Assembly (NCBI RefSeq): GCF_000497045.1
Contig: NW_015961949.1
Span: 62,001 to 126,000 of the forward strand
Length of the DNA stretch: 64,000 bases
Source of the DNA: Kalmanozyma brasiliensis GHG001
Lineage: Eukaryota > Basidiomycota > Ustilaginomycetes > Ustilaginales
Direction: 5' to 3'
A program made the translations under genes and the position numbers. Shown piece by piece: positions 1-10,100 of the stretch. The notes below the pieces were generated by a model, which saw only the letters and a list, made by a program, of their open reading frames with translations, ran no database searches and had not been told where the DNA came from. The first letter of the stretch is position 1; each line of letters begins with the position of its first letter.

Positions 1-776
1 CGTTTGCCTGGCTCAGCCGCGACCATCCAATCCTCTCGTTCGCATCCAACCCTCCGGCTTCACGTCGTCTCCCATCTCCCTGTCCTTCTTTCTAGCTTTG
101 GTCGCCTGCTTTCATCCTGCATCACCTCATCCTCTCGCTCAGTGCCATCTCTTCATCTGCTTCGGTCTTCTATCATCTTGCTTACCCTCGCTCATACTTC
201 GCATATCTTCATCGTCATCATTTGCTCATCCCTGCACTCTTGTACCGTTTTTCTTGCAATGCTTTCATTTGTTCACGCGCTGGTTTGGTCTGTTTCACTT
301 GCGATGCTTCCATCTGTTCGTGCACTTCATCCGATGCGTTTTTTCTGGCACTGCCTCATCCAGTTGGGTTTGATTGTGAAGAGAGAGAGGGGGTGGCGAG
401 GCTCCCTCTGCGGCCGATCGCGTGGCTCGCTGGGTGGGAGGGTTCTGAGCAAGCGTCGATCCCCTTTTTTGCCCTCGATCGGGCGAGAGGGGTGCTTCTG
501 ACGAGCTTCCAACGCATTGCATGCGCAGCCTGAGACAAACACAGGTGATGCTTCTAGGGAATTGCGAACACTTTCCGACCAGGGGTGGTTCAAGGGGATG
601 CTTAGTCTTGCTCCACGCACACAGCAGGAGATGAAGCGTGGGTCGAATGCGATCCTCCGATGACCACTCGCTCTGACGAGCTTCAGCCGTTCCGCACGTC
701 CAAAGGCCGAATGGCAGTCTGGAGACGTTAAACAGCTCAATTGTCCGCAGGCATAAAACGAATTTCCCTCAGCGCG
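1..776. other. intergenic, left edge
   Basis: No supportable gene. This lies downstream of the RFC1 stop codon. The first ~350 bases are pyrimidine-rich (many tctcgct/tcatc runs), which looks like a leader or promoter on the + strand or simple low-complexity DNA. The open frames here are short, overlap in several frames and have low-complexity translations. Confidence 0.5.
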
Positions 777-3641
777 TCACTTCTTCCCCTTCGCCTTTCC
801 CTTTCCCTTCGCTCCAGCACCCGCTTTGGGCTTCTTAACCAACTTGTCCTTGGCCAAATCATCCTCGTCCCCGTCCTTCTCATCCTCCTTATCGTCCTCC
901 ACCACCTCCTCCTCCACCGCGTCTTCCAAATCGGGCACTTCGGCCTTGGCGATTTTCATCTTGGCGCCGACGTCGCTCGCCTTGTTGAAGGCGATCGGGT
1001 GACTACCCGCGTTGTACTTCCTCGTAAACCCGGCCTTGACGGGCGCAGGGATGCTTTTGAGTACGGCTTCGGCGTTGTTCGGCTCCAGCCCGAGCTCCAG
1101 GATGCTCTCCCGATCCTCGATGGCTAGGTAGTATTCGTCCATGATTTCGATCACTTCGTCCACCCCGTCGGCGCCGTTCTGCACCATCGGTTGGATCAAT
1201 CGCCCCCACAGGCTAGGCAGGTAGTGCTGTCGCACATCGTGTCGACTTCCGGAGCAGACCAGCCGCATCTTTGCTTGGAGATCAACGACCGCCCGCGTGA
1301 GACGCTGCTGCTTGCTGTTTTGCCCGAGCCACGCGGGGAACGAGGGGAAGCCGCCCTCGGTGCCGCCGTAGATGTAGCTGCACGGTCGGACCGACGAGGC
1401 GATGGCGTGCAGCGGCATGAGCGACCAGTGCTGTTCCGAACCGTGGATCATGCGGTCTACCACGTCGCCGTCGGAAATGCTGGCGGCTGCCTTGCGCAGC
1501 AGTTCCAGATGCTTGAGCTGTTGACGAGGACCGCTCTCGCGAGAGGCGAGAACGGGTCGTGCCTTGACGTAGTTCTCTGCAACCATCAGCGGCACAAAGC
1601 TGTGATCTTGGAAGTACAAGTCTGCCTTGTCGTTGAGCGTCTTCCTGGATGTGGCGTTGAACATGCCCGGCGAAGACAGGTCGGAGTAGAGCGAGAACGG
1701 GGTGTGCAGGCCCGGTTTGGAGTTTTCCAATCCGAGCTGTTTGGATTCGTCAAAGTCCATCGTGTCGTTGGAGAGCTTCCAGGTGGAGAGCATGTTGATG
1801 ACCGATCGAATATCAGACTGCGCCGCCTCGATGAGTTGCGCCATGACTTCACCGGGGATTTTGAGCTTCTCCTTGAACGCGATGGACAGCATCCTCGACT
1901 TGACCTGGTTGGCATCGGGTTTGCGGAACGACAGATTGTACGTCGTGTGCTCGAACGGGCGCATCTTTTGGTTTCGGCGGTCGTTGCAGATGCAGATGAT
2001 GGGCACTTTGGTCTTCTTGATCAACGCGTTGATCGCACCGACACCGCCGCGGTCGCCGCCAGACATGCCGTCCACCTCGTCCATGATGAGCACCGTGCGT
2101 TCGTGGATGCGCGGCATGTCGCTCGGCGCAGAGTGCGTCACACTGGTGTACCAGCTGTCGAGCGACTTGTTGTTGATCGTGTCTTGGAGCATGTTTTCGA
2201 CAACCTTCTTGCCTCGTGTGTCCGAGGCGTTGAATTCGAGTGGCATGTAGCCTTCCATCTTGGCGACGAGGTGAGCGGAGGTAGTCTTGCCGATACCGGG
2301 AGGGCCGGAGATGAGGACGGCGCGGTAGACGTTCATGCCCGTGGGGCCAGGCTTCTTGAAGTTGCTCCGGTACGAGTCGGGCCACGCTTTGAGCCAGCCT
2401 GCGAGCTTTTCGACCGCGGCCTTGTTGCCGACGAGGTCCTTCATCTGCGTGGGTGCGTATTTGGAGGTCCAGAGCATGTTGGACATGTCGACTGGATTTG
2501 CGCTGGTGTCCTTGGGTGGACCCATGCTCCTAGCTACCTCCTTAATCTTTTCCTCTTCCGCCTTGATCTTTTGCTTTGTCTTTTCGTCGAGCTCACCGGC
2601 GCCTCGGGTGCGGATGAGGTCGAGGAAGCCGTCTTCGTCGAGCGTCGCGATCTTGTTCTTCTCGATGGAAGCGACCTTTTTGGGTCCAGCTCCTTCTCCG
2701 AGCACAACGTACGAGGTCTTGGATGAGGGCGCGCCAGTGATTCGAGCGCCGTATCGCTTTGCCAGATCGGTGGCCTCATCACGGCTGATGGACGAAAGCT
2801 CGCCGGTGAACACCAGAGTGAGACCGGCAAGGCAGTTTGGTGCACCCTGAGGGATCTCTTTGGAGCCAGGATTGGACGGACCTGCAGCTCGCTTAGCAGC
2901 CATCTCCCTCCAGTTGGGCTTGTTGCCAGCTGCCGGCGCAGGTGCTGCAGGCTCCACAAAGTCGTCGTCTTCTTTCTTGGATACTGCTGGTTTTGCAGCG
3001 GCCTTGGCGGGCGGCTTTGCTGGAGAAGCCTTCTTGCTACTACTGGCGGCTGCCTTCTTGGGCGGTGGTGGGGCATCCTCAAAGTCGTCGGAATCGTCGG
3101 AATCGTCGATCTTGATGGGCTTGGCATTCGCTGCAGCACGGCGAGGAGGCTGTGAGGTAGCACTCGCCTTGGCTTTCGACGAAGTGGTAGCTGGCCTCTT
3201 GGGAGCTGGAGCAAAGTCATCCTCGTCATCCTCGTCATCCTCCGCCTTGCCCTTCTTGCTGTCCACAAAGTCGTCGTCAGAATCTTGGTCATATGTTTTG
3301 CGCTTGACCGCCGACTTCCTCGGACTTGTTCGAGCCATGCTGCCGTTAGTCGCTTTGGTCGTTGGTTTGGAAGGAGGCTTCAGAGCCAAGTCGTCGTCGT
3401 CCGAGTCGTCGATGACCATCGGATCAGCCTTGGTTGCTGTGCTGTTTTTCGAGGCGAAATACTTGGATGAAGTGCTGCTGGCTGATGCATTCTTGGTGGG
3501 CGTAGTGGCCGTGGGGTTGCGTGTGCTCGCACGCGCCTCCTGAGATGAAGCCGGGCTCGAGCCAGTTGCTTTGCTTCCGAAGAAGTTGGAGAGAGACGCT
3601 TGGCCCTTGGGCAACGGCGTTGAAGGCTTCTTTGGTGGCAT
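777..3641 (-). CDS. RFC1: Replication factor C subunit 1 (clamp loader large subunit)
   Basis: Large subunit of the RFC complex that loads the PCNA sliding clamp onto primer-template DNA in the nucleus. The 954-residue product has a lysine/serine-rich acidic N-terminal region, a BRCT domain at about residues 268-350 (motif VFTGEL), an AAA+ module with Walker A GPPGIGKTT near residue 440 and Walker B LIMDEVDG near 517, then the RFC1-specific C-terminal domain and a Lys-rich tail resembling a nuclear localisation signal. The frame is open to 3728, but the ATG at 3641 is preferred because it begins MPPKK followed by an LSNFF stretch resembling a PCNA-interacting (PIP) box. The extra 29 upstream residues look like untranslated leader. 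Single exon. It is divergent from the Rgp1 gene. Confidence 0.95.
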   Translation of the reverse strand: MPPKKPSTPLPKGQASLSNFFGSKATGSSPASSQEARASTRNPTATTPTKNASASSTSSKYFASKNSTATKADPMVIDDSDDDDLALKPPSKPTTKATNGSMARTSPRKSAVKRKTYDQDSDDDFVDSKKGKAEDDEDDEDDFAPAPKRPATTSSKAKASATSQPPRRAAANAKPIKIDDSDDSDDFEDAPPPPKKAAASSSKKASPAKPPAKAAAKPAVSKKEDDDFVEPAAPAPAAGNKPNWREMAAKRAAGPSNPGSKEIPQGAPNCLAGLTLVFTGELSSISRDEATDLAKRYGARITGAPSSKTSYVVLGEGAGPKKVASIEKNKIATLDEDGFLDLIRTRGAGELDEKTKQKIKAEEEKIKEVARSMGPPKDTSANPVDMSNMLWTSKYAPTQMKDLVGNKAAVEKLAGWLKAWPDSYRSNFKKPGPTGMNVYRAVLISGPPGIGKTTSAHLVAKMEGYMPLEFNASDTRGKKVVENMLQDTINNKSLDSWYTSVTHSAPSDMPRIHERTVLIMDEVDGMSGGDRGGVGAINALIKKTKVPIICICNDRRNQKMRPFEHTTYNLSFRKPDANQVKSRMLSIAFKEKLKIPGEVMAQLIEAAQSDIRSVINMLSTWKLSNDTMDFDESKQLGLENSKPGLHTPFSLYSDLSSPGMFNATSRKTLNDKADLYFQDHSFVPLMVAENYVKARPVLASRESGPRQQLKHLELLRKAAASISDGDVVDRMIHGSEQHWSLMPLHAIASSVRPCSYIYGGTEGGFPSFPAWLGQNSKQQRLTRAVVDLQAKMRLVCSGSRHDVRQHYLPSLWGRLIQPMVQNGADGVDEVIEIMDEYYLAIEDRESILELGLEPNNAEAVLKSIPAPVKAGFTRKYNAGSHPIAFNKASDVGAKMKIAKAEVPDLEDAVEEEVVEDDKEDEKDGDEDDLAKDKLVKKPKAGAGAKGKGKAKGKK

Positions 3642-4014
3642 CTCGAGCGGTTTCCGAGCTATGTCTGCGACGAGGTGGTGAGGATGAAGAAGAAGGAATG
3701 AAGCAGCGTACAGGCCCGGCGTGGACACTGTGACAGGCCTCGAGGCTCAGTTGTTCTTGCCAAAAGTGGAGAAAATGCCATCGAGTAAATTAGTCAGTCA
3801 GCGCCAACGCAGCAGCAGCACGCGTCAGAGGGGACCGAGCGCGTCCTTTTCGGAAAAAATGTCGCGATGCACAATCTGACATGTTGCGATTCTCGACAGG
3901 ACTGCCCCATGCACGTTCGAGAAGCAACTCGGACCCTGAACAGATAGCTTCTTGTCAGGCTTCCTCCATCGAGCTTGCCGTCTTGCTCAATCACTTTACC
4001 ACCAAGCCGACAAC
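3642..4014. promoter_or_regulatory. divergent intergenic region RFC1/RGP1
   Basis: A 373-base gap between two divergently transcribed start codons, so it should hold both promoters. I see no recognisable named element. Assignment as a promoter is positional only. Confidence 0.45.
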
Positions 4015-6555
4015 ATGTCGGATCCGGTCCATCGGCACCAATCGTCGCTCAAGGTCTCCATACGACCTTTGCAGTCCTCCTTCTTCGCTGGCGAAGACTT
4101 TGTCTGCCAGATCACCTTCACAAATACCAACCCTCCCCTACCACTTGCACAACCACAGCTTCAGGGAGAGTTTCCTCCTTCGTCACCAGCACGCAATCTC
4201 TTTGATGACGACGCGGCCGGCCGTCGCGTCTCCTTGACCTCAAATCATTCCAAATCTCGCAGCTTCGATGTCAGAGCTCTGGGTCGGGACAACGAGCAGT
4301 CCGACGCCTCTGCGAGCGTGCCCGGCTCCACGCGAGCTAAGAGGCTTCTTCGACACCTCGATGGCGATATCTTGCCCGAGCGTAAGGGCCTGATCGGCAA
4401 GAGTCTTCCTTCGCCTACACTCTCACGCTCCTTCCACCCTTGGTCAGCGTCGTCCAACCTGGGACCTGCAAACCCCTCGCATCGGTCCACACAGTCAACT
4501 TACATTCCGTCAAATGGTGAAAAGACCGAGCTTGGCCTCGGACACCCAAGGCTTCCCCAGCTTAGCCCCATCAAGGCAACACCACCATCTTCGCGCGTTC
4601 AGACAGATCTCTTCTCGCCCAAGACTCCGTCGCGCGTCTCGTCTCTACCCGGCCTGGGCAACAGGAGACCCTCGGCACCTATCTCACCCCACCATTCTCA
4701 TTCACGCAAAAAGTCGGTCGCACAAGTGCAGGCCGAAGATCTCACTGAGGCCTTCGAGCTCGATTCGCCATCGGCAGCGTCTTCGCCAACAGCTTCCTTC
4801 TCAAATTCGTGGCTGGGTGCTTCCCATGAGCAGAACGCCGGCTCCAGCTTCTACGGCATGGGCCGCAACGATAGCATGGAGAGCGTCTTTCGAGAATCCG
4901 TCAACGACTGGTCCAAATTCAAGCGACCAGCTTCTTTATCACGAAAGTCCAGTCAGAGTCCGATCTACCCTTCCCCCGACACCGCAACTTCGGGCAGTCA
5001 AAGAATTCTGTGGTCCTTCGCCCAGCTCGGAGGCACGATCGAGATCGACGAGAGCCTCATCAAGCCGCACGATTTCGAAAGTCTCAAGAGGAGACTGGCC
5101 TATGGCGACATTTCGGGTGCAACCGCCTCGACCAACTCTGTTCCTAGCACGCCAAGGACGCTCGGTGGCGGCGATCTTGGTCATTCCTCGGAGCCACCAC
5201 CAAGTCCCACAGGCTGGAGCAGCTATCTGCGCGGACCGTTCGGGGGTCGGGCTCAACAGCATCGCCGTACCGGCTCGACCATGCAAGATGCGCAGGAGCG
5301 CACACTGCAGAGCCGAAGCGTGCCCACCTTCTCCGCTCCGCCTAGCATCGTTGCTGTTGACTTGGTCCTCGCTCCAGGAGAGAGCAAGACATTCCAATTT
5401 AAGCTTCGTCTGCCCGTCGACCTCCCTCCCACCTACCAAGGCAAAGCGATTCGTCTCCGGTACAATCTGACCCTTGGCACGAATCGGTCCGACGCCAATG
5501 CCAACTCAACACGCGCGCAGACCAGCCGGCTCATTCAGGTGCCCATTCGCATTTACAATCACATTGGCGAGTCGGGCTTCCGGCCTTTCTTCGATCTCAT
5601 GAACCCCGTCATTCTCACCAAGGAGGATGCCTCTGTCACGCTTGTGAGCGAAGACGAGAGGCCAGCGTTCGGAGCGGAGCGTTCCAGAGCCAAAGTTGCG
5701 TCGAGGAAGGGGCCATCATTACGCAAGCAGGACTTGCAGGAGTATACCCGGCAGCTGCTCGTCAGCAAAGCCATCAGCGAAGGCTCTCCCGTCACCTCGG
5801 TGCCCGAATTCGGCGGACCCGCACCCGCACCAGCCGGCGCGGGGACCAGGTCCTGCAAAGCGACCATCGAAGCGCTCGCCCGCTCTTCCAGCAAAGTCTC
5901 CTACGACATCGCCAAAGACGGCAAGGTCGCTGCAGTCCTCACTCTCGTCCGCTCGCGCTACCGTCTCGGCGAAACCATCACGGGCGTGATCAACATCAAC
6001 AACGCGCACTCTCTCGCGCGCATCGCTCGCATGAGTGCAACACTGGAGACGTTCGAAGACGTCCAGCCCTCGATCGCCACCCTCCCCGCGGGTCGGCTCC
6101 AACGTGTCACCCGCATCATCCATGCCGAGCACCACGAGAGCGTGCTCGACAAGGGCCGCGCCAGCTTCAGCCTGTGCATCCCCAGCGGTGCTTCCCCAGA
6201 GTTTGTGACGAGCGGCGTCAAGCTCAACTGGCTCGTCCGCCTCTCGTTTCTCACCATCTCGGCCACCAAGCCGGTCGGCGCCGGCGACATCGAGAAGAAG
6301 CTCGCCAAGCTCAGGCCGCCGCCCCATCTCCTACCCACCCAGTCCGACGGCTTTTCGAGATACCATGTCAGCGTTAGGGCGATCGATAGTTTGGCGGGGT
6401 CAGCGACAGGACTTGGTGCAGAGAGCGCAAAGGCGCTCGCCGAGCTCGGTTGCGCGAGGGAGACAAAGCTTGAAACGGTTGAGTGTGCCGTGCCCGTCTC
6501 GATCCTGCCCAACAGCACGAGCTACAAGGTCGGCGACGCCGAGTTTTACGCCTGA
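4015..6555 (+). CDS. RGP1: Rgp1-family protein (Ric1-Rgp1 Ypt6/Rab6 GEF subunit)
   Basis: An 846-residue single-exon product of the Rgp1 family. With Ric1, Rgp1 forms the guanine-nucleotide exchange factor for the Rab6-type GTPase Ypt6 and acts in retrograde traffic at the Golgi. The N-terminus (LKVSIRPLQSSFFAGEDFVC) has the arrestin-like beta-strand pattern of the family. A long Ser/Pro-rich, probably disordered insert follows (about residues 60-320). Conserved strands resume near residue 440 (VDLVLAPGESKTFQFKLRLP) and in the last 250 residues. The start at 4015 (ccgacaacATG) is chosen because it begins at the domain. An in-frame ATG at 3952 would add 21 poorly conserved-looking residues. 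Convergent with the lipase gene downstream. Confidence 0.85.
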   Translation: MSDPVHRHQSSLKVSIRPLQSSFFAGEDFVCQITFTNTNPPLPLAQPQLQGEFPPSSPARNLFDDDAAGRRVSLTSNHSKSRSFDVRALGRDNEQSDASASVPGSTRAKRLLRHLDGDILPERKGLIGKSLPSPTLSRSFHPWSASSNLGPANPSHRSTQSTYIPSNGEKTELGLGHPRLPQLSPIKATPPSSRVQTDLFSPKTPSRVSSLPGLGNRRPSAPISPHHSHSRKKSVAQVQAEDLTEAFELDSPSAASSPTASFSNSWLGASHEQNAGSSFYGMGRNDSMESVFRESVNDWSKFKRPASLSRKSSQSPIYPSPDTATSGSQRILWSFAQLGGTIEIDESLIKPHDFESLKRRLAYGDISGATASTNSVPSTPRTLGGGDLGHSSEPPPSPTGWSSYLRGPFGGRAQQHRRTGSTMQDAQERTLQSRSVPTFSAPPSIVAVDLVLAPGESKTFQFKLRLPVDLPPTYQGKAIRLRYNLTLGTNRSDANANSTRAQTSRLIQVPIRIYNHIGESGFRPFFDLMNPVILTKEDASVTLVSEDERPAFGAERSRAKVASRKGPSLRKQDLQEYTRQLLVSKAISEGSPVTSVPEFGGPAPAPAGAGTRSCKATIEALARSSSKVSYDIAKDGKVAAVLTLVRSRYRLGETITGVININNAHSLARIARMSATLETFEDVQPSIATLPAGRLQRVTRIIHAEHHESVLDKGRASFSLCIPSGASPEFVTSGVKLNWLVRLSFLTISATKPVGAGDIEKKLAKLRPPPHLLPTQSDGFSRYHVSVRAIDSLAGSATGLGAESAKALAELGCARETKLETVECAVPVSILPNSTSYKVGDAEFYA

Positions 6556-6825
6556 GCGAAGTCTCACCACGGAATTGCACATCTTTGATCAAAGGGACTC
6601 GTCACAGGCGTGCGCAGGGTCAACTGAGACAAGGTTCGATTTTGAGCAGCATGTGGTTCTGTTGAACAAGCGTACGGTCCGATAAGCACAGCAAAGGAGT
6701 GGACTGGGGGAACAAGTGGGCAATGATTAAGAGAACAGCCGGTGCGAAGACAAGCAACGGCCAGGAAATCACAGAGAAAAGACCGTGGAGGTATAGCAAG
6801 GGAATCCATGACGAGCGTGCTACCT

Positions 6826-8505
6826 CTAGTAGCGGCCGCCTCGCTCCGACATCTCGGGGCCCATGTCCTCCGGGTCGATGGTCTGCAGGATAGTGTCCTT
6901 GATACCGGGGAAGACGGTGCGGAAGGCGTCGACACCAAAGATCATGTCGAGGTGCTCGTAGTTCTGCAGCTCGACGGTGTGGATCATCTCGACGTTGTTC
7001 TCGTAGCGCTGGATGCGCTGAACCAGGGGTTTGCCGAGCACGAGGTGGTCAATGTCACCGTAGAAGATCGAGTGAGGAGGGAAGTTCCTAGGGAACCAAG
7101 GCTCGGTGATGCGCGGGTCAAAGATGCAACCTCGGTGGGAAAAGCCAGACATGTACCAGTAGAGAAGCTCCGACGAGGTCGGGACGGGGACGGTGCGGAA
7201 CATCTTGCCCTTCTGGCGCGCGACCCAGTTGTGGTCGTGGAAGCCGAAGAGGAAAGCAAAGATGACGTAGGCGATGTGACCGAACCAGAAGGCGGGGAGG
7301 AATGCCTGGGCGATACCGATGGCGGGCATGAACTCTCGCACACCAAAGATGAGACCCCACCACTTTCGCGAGCGGAATTGACGAAGGAGAGAGAAGGGGA
7401 ACTTTCGCAGGACGGAACCGGCGTAGACCGAGGGACCGAGAGCGACGAAGCAGCTGAGCTTGTTGGCGATCTCGGGGCAGATGCCTGGACTCAAGGCGAG
7501 GTACATGGAACCGGCACCTTGCGAGTGGCCGACGTAGGCGAGCTGAGGGTAGCCGGTAGCAGCGGTGATGTAGTCGACAACATCGCGAAGGTCGAAGGCG
7601 AGTTCCTTGAGACCCCAGGCCCAGAATCGAGGATCGTTTCGGGTGTATTCGGTATGACCAGCCTTGAAGTTTGCACGAATGTTGGTGACCCATACGTCAA
7701 AGCCTTGATCGACGAGCCAGAAGGCCATAGAACGCTCTTCGTTAACGACAAAGTGAGCTGAGTTGCAGAGAATACCGTGTTGGAGGACAACAGGGTAACC
7801 GACGTTGCCGCCACGACGAGGGTCCGAGATACGGTGAGCTTTGAGGATCCAACCGCCTTCGGTGATGATCTCGTGCTCGTCACACTGGTAGCCCCAGAAC
7901 TCGGCGTAGTAAGCGGGTCTGCCAGAGCCACGTTCGCCAGTGATTCTGCGCTCGTATTCGCGGTCGGTCTTTGCCTTTGGTGGCGACTTCTTGAACGGAT
8001 TGAAGTAGACGAAGTAGGCAGCAAAAAGGACACTGCCGAGCGAGGTGGTGCTGAGTGCGAAGGAGAGGGCTTGACGGAAGTTGAGTCGGAGACGCTGAAG
8101 GAAGCCGTATTCGCCGTAGTCAGCCACGACGTGGTCAAAGAAGGGCATCTCTAGTGGTGCCTCTGACTGGTAGTTGGGGAAGGTGGGGTCGAAGAAGGGG
8201 CGTTCATCGCGATCATTGTAATCGCCCTTGGGCTGACCTGGGTCGCGACGGACCTCGACGCCGCGAGGAGGACGAGAAGGCTGCACTTGTTGACCATTCA
8301 AGTCGTCGGAAGTCTCGTCGACTTCTCGCTCAACCTGTTGGGATCGGCGAGGGGCAGCACGTTCGACGCTTTTGCGAGGCCGCTCCGACTCCTGCTCGGA
8401 GAAAGGATCTTCTGTTGCCCTCTCTGATTCGAGATCTCTGCTTGCCTCGGACGCGGGGCCCGAGGCACGGTTGCGCTTGCTGTAGTCGATGAAACCGGTC
8501 GACAT
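6826..8505 (-). CDS. Steryl ester hydrolase-like alpha/beta-hydrolase lipase
   Basis: A 559-residue single-exon protein of the acid-lipase/steryl ester hydrolase family (Tgl1/Yeh1/Yeh2-like), which cleaves sterol esters on lipid droplets or at membranes. The first ~120 residues are charged and disordered. A hydrophobic anchor follows at about 150-173, then the lipase fold: oxyanion segment LQHGILC near 240, nucleophile elbow GHSQG with Ser near 325, a likely acid Asp in YGDID near 485, and the catalytic His in YEHLDMIFG near 520. All three members of the triad are present, so the enzyme should be active. The membrane anchor upstream of the hydrolase fold is typical of Yeh-type enzymes. Substrate (sterol ester versus triacylglycerol) cannot be decided from sequence alone. 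Confidence 0.88.
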   Translation of the reverse strand: MSTGFIDYSKRNRASGPASEASRDLESERATEDPFSEQESERPRKSVERAAPRRSQQVEREVDETSDDLNGQQVQPSRPPRGVEVRRDPGQPKGDYNDRDERPFFDPTFPNYQSEAPLEMPFFDHVVADYGEYGFLQRLRLNFRQALSFALSTTSLGSVLFAAYFVYFNPFKKSPPKAKTDREYERRITGERGSGRPAYYAEFWGYQCDEHEIITEGGWILKAHRISDPRRGGNVGYPVVLQHGILCNSAHFVVNEERSMAFWLVDQGFDVWVTNIRANFKAGHTEYTRNDPRFWAWGLKELAFDLRDVVDYITAATGYPQLAYVGHSQGAGSMYLALSPGICPEIANKLSCFVALGPSVYAGSVLRKFPFSLLRQFRSRKWWGLIFGVREFMPAIGIAQAFLPAFWFGHIAYVIFAFLFGFHDHNWVARQKGKMFRTVPVPTSSELLYWYMSGFSHRGCIFDPRITEPWFPRNFPPHSIFYGDIDHLVLGKPLVQRIQRYENNVEMIHTVELQNYEHLDMIFGVDAFRTVFPGIKDTILQTIDPEDMGPEMSERGGRY

Positions 8506-10100
8506 GTCGAGGGATGGAGACGCAGGGTAGCGTCAAGCGGATCCAGGTCGATACTAAGGGGTGATTAGATGTTGCGCAATTGACTGACAAACAAGCTGAG
8601 TCTGGCACAAAGAGACGCGCGATCACCTTGTTGTGGAGCAAGCAGGTCGCAGCTCGAGCGAGATAGACAGAAGGAATGTGTCGGGATGATAGGGTGGAGA
8701 GATGGTGGTGCTGAGAGGGATGATGGCCAACAAGCAGGGTTGTGTAGCTTCGAAAGCGGATGTGTCTGGCGGGGGGGCTGAAGACACAACTGGACAGGAA
8801 GTGCAAATCAGGCAATGCGGCAGCTAAGTTGAGTTAACTCAGACATGCCCTCCTTCACTGCCTGCCTGCAGCGCCTTTTTGAAAAATAACCGATTTGGCC
8901 CAGATTGAAAATACGTCTGAGTGCATGCAAATAGAGCGGCGGCGGCGGCATCTGAGCGTGATGGTGGATTTGCAGACTGCACGCGGCAGGCCAAATTATT
9001 ATAGCATGGCAACCAGGGGAGGATGCGGGGAAAATCCCCCGATCCATCCGCCTCGCTTTTCCAAGACACTGCTTTTCCGCCGCTGTGTGCGGGCAAATAC
9101 GCATCTTTGATTTGATGTGGCCGAGGGCGCCGCTCGCTCCCTCCGTCTCCTTCTACGAGCATGCACGCTCCTGCTGACTGCCTGAGCTCACCCCACTTTT
9201 GGATTTCGTGGGTTCGACCTTAGCAACGCTAGGGTCATTGTTAGGTGCGTGCGGCTCTGAGCTAGGAGCTCTTGATACGACCACTCTCGCAACTCGACCC
9301 CGTTTGCAAAGGGTTTGCTGTCGACGCCAAACGAGCCGACGGGGTATCAGCTTGGATGAAAAAGGGTCGATTCTCGCTGCTCCAAGCGAGCTTGGTTTGC
9401 ATACGGTTGTCAGATGCAACTTTCACGCAGAGTGTGAGTCGCAGGCGCAGTCGCCCATTCTGAGTCGGCTAGCCAAGTGAAAAAGGCTGCGATTCGAGCG
9501 GGGCTCAATTTCTGGCTCAGAGCGCAGCAGAGTGCAAAATGCGGTCAAACTGCCCTGCCAATCTGCGGAGTTGCTTCTTGGGATTTTCCCTTCGGCTAAG
9601 CGAGCTCAGTCGAGTTTCAATTGTCCTCTTTGCCAGACAGGCACAGCTTGCACTCGTCCAGAGGGCGGCCCTTTCTCTGTTCCTATGAACAAGGCCAGGG
9701 TTTCGTCGATCCTGTCACCTGCCTGATCATATTCGCCAAACGTGGCCTGTTAGACCCTCGAGAGCAGCGAGACGGACCCCTTCATCAAACAGCCTCATCA
9801 CGTCTGGACAGAGTCGATCACCTAGCGTATGAGGGTATGGAGGGTGCTGAGCATTGCCGTACTCTTCTGCATGTCTGTGACCAGATACAACCCTACAGTA
9901 GTCCAAGGCGCCCCAAGATCGCAGCATCTTTGGTTTTGTCCGCTCGTCCTGAGGAATCTGCAGCCAACCAATGCGCAGATGAGACAGGCCATCCTTGGAG
10001 CGGTCAAAGCGTGCAGCTTGGCAGCTCACATGGAGCGGCTTCCATCCTAGCCTCGTCAAGGCTCTTCTGTGGCCGCAAAGCAGGCAGCAGACCTCACGCT
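8506..10100. other. intergenic, upstream of lipase and downstream of BET gene
   Basis: About 1.6 kb with no confident gene. The first few hundred bases are the promoter and leader of the lipase on the minus strand; a spliced leader is possible because a GTGATC-type donor and a CAG acceptor lie near 8580-8640. The stretch from about 9500 to 10100 is the 3' flank of the bromodomain gene. Open frames here (for example 9727-10104 on minus) have translations of no recognisable family. Confidence 0.45.

Noticed and set aside
1191..2726. Long plus-strand open frame (about 510 codons) opposite RFC1
   Set aside because: Antisense shadow of the RFC1 coding region in GC-rich DNA. Its Arg/Val/Asp/Leu-rich translation matches no family, while the minus strand encodes complete RFC1 motifs.
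6742..7761. Plus-strand open frame (about 340 codons) opposite the lipase gene
   Set aside because: Antisense shadow; the lipase on the minus strand has a full catalytic triad.
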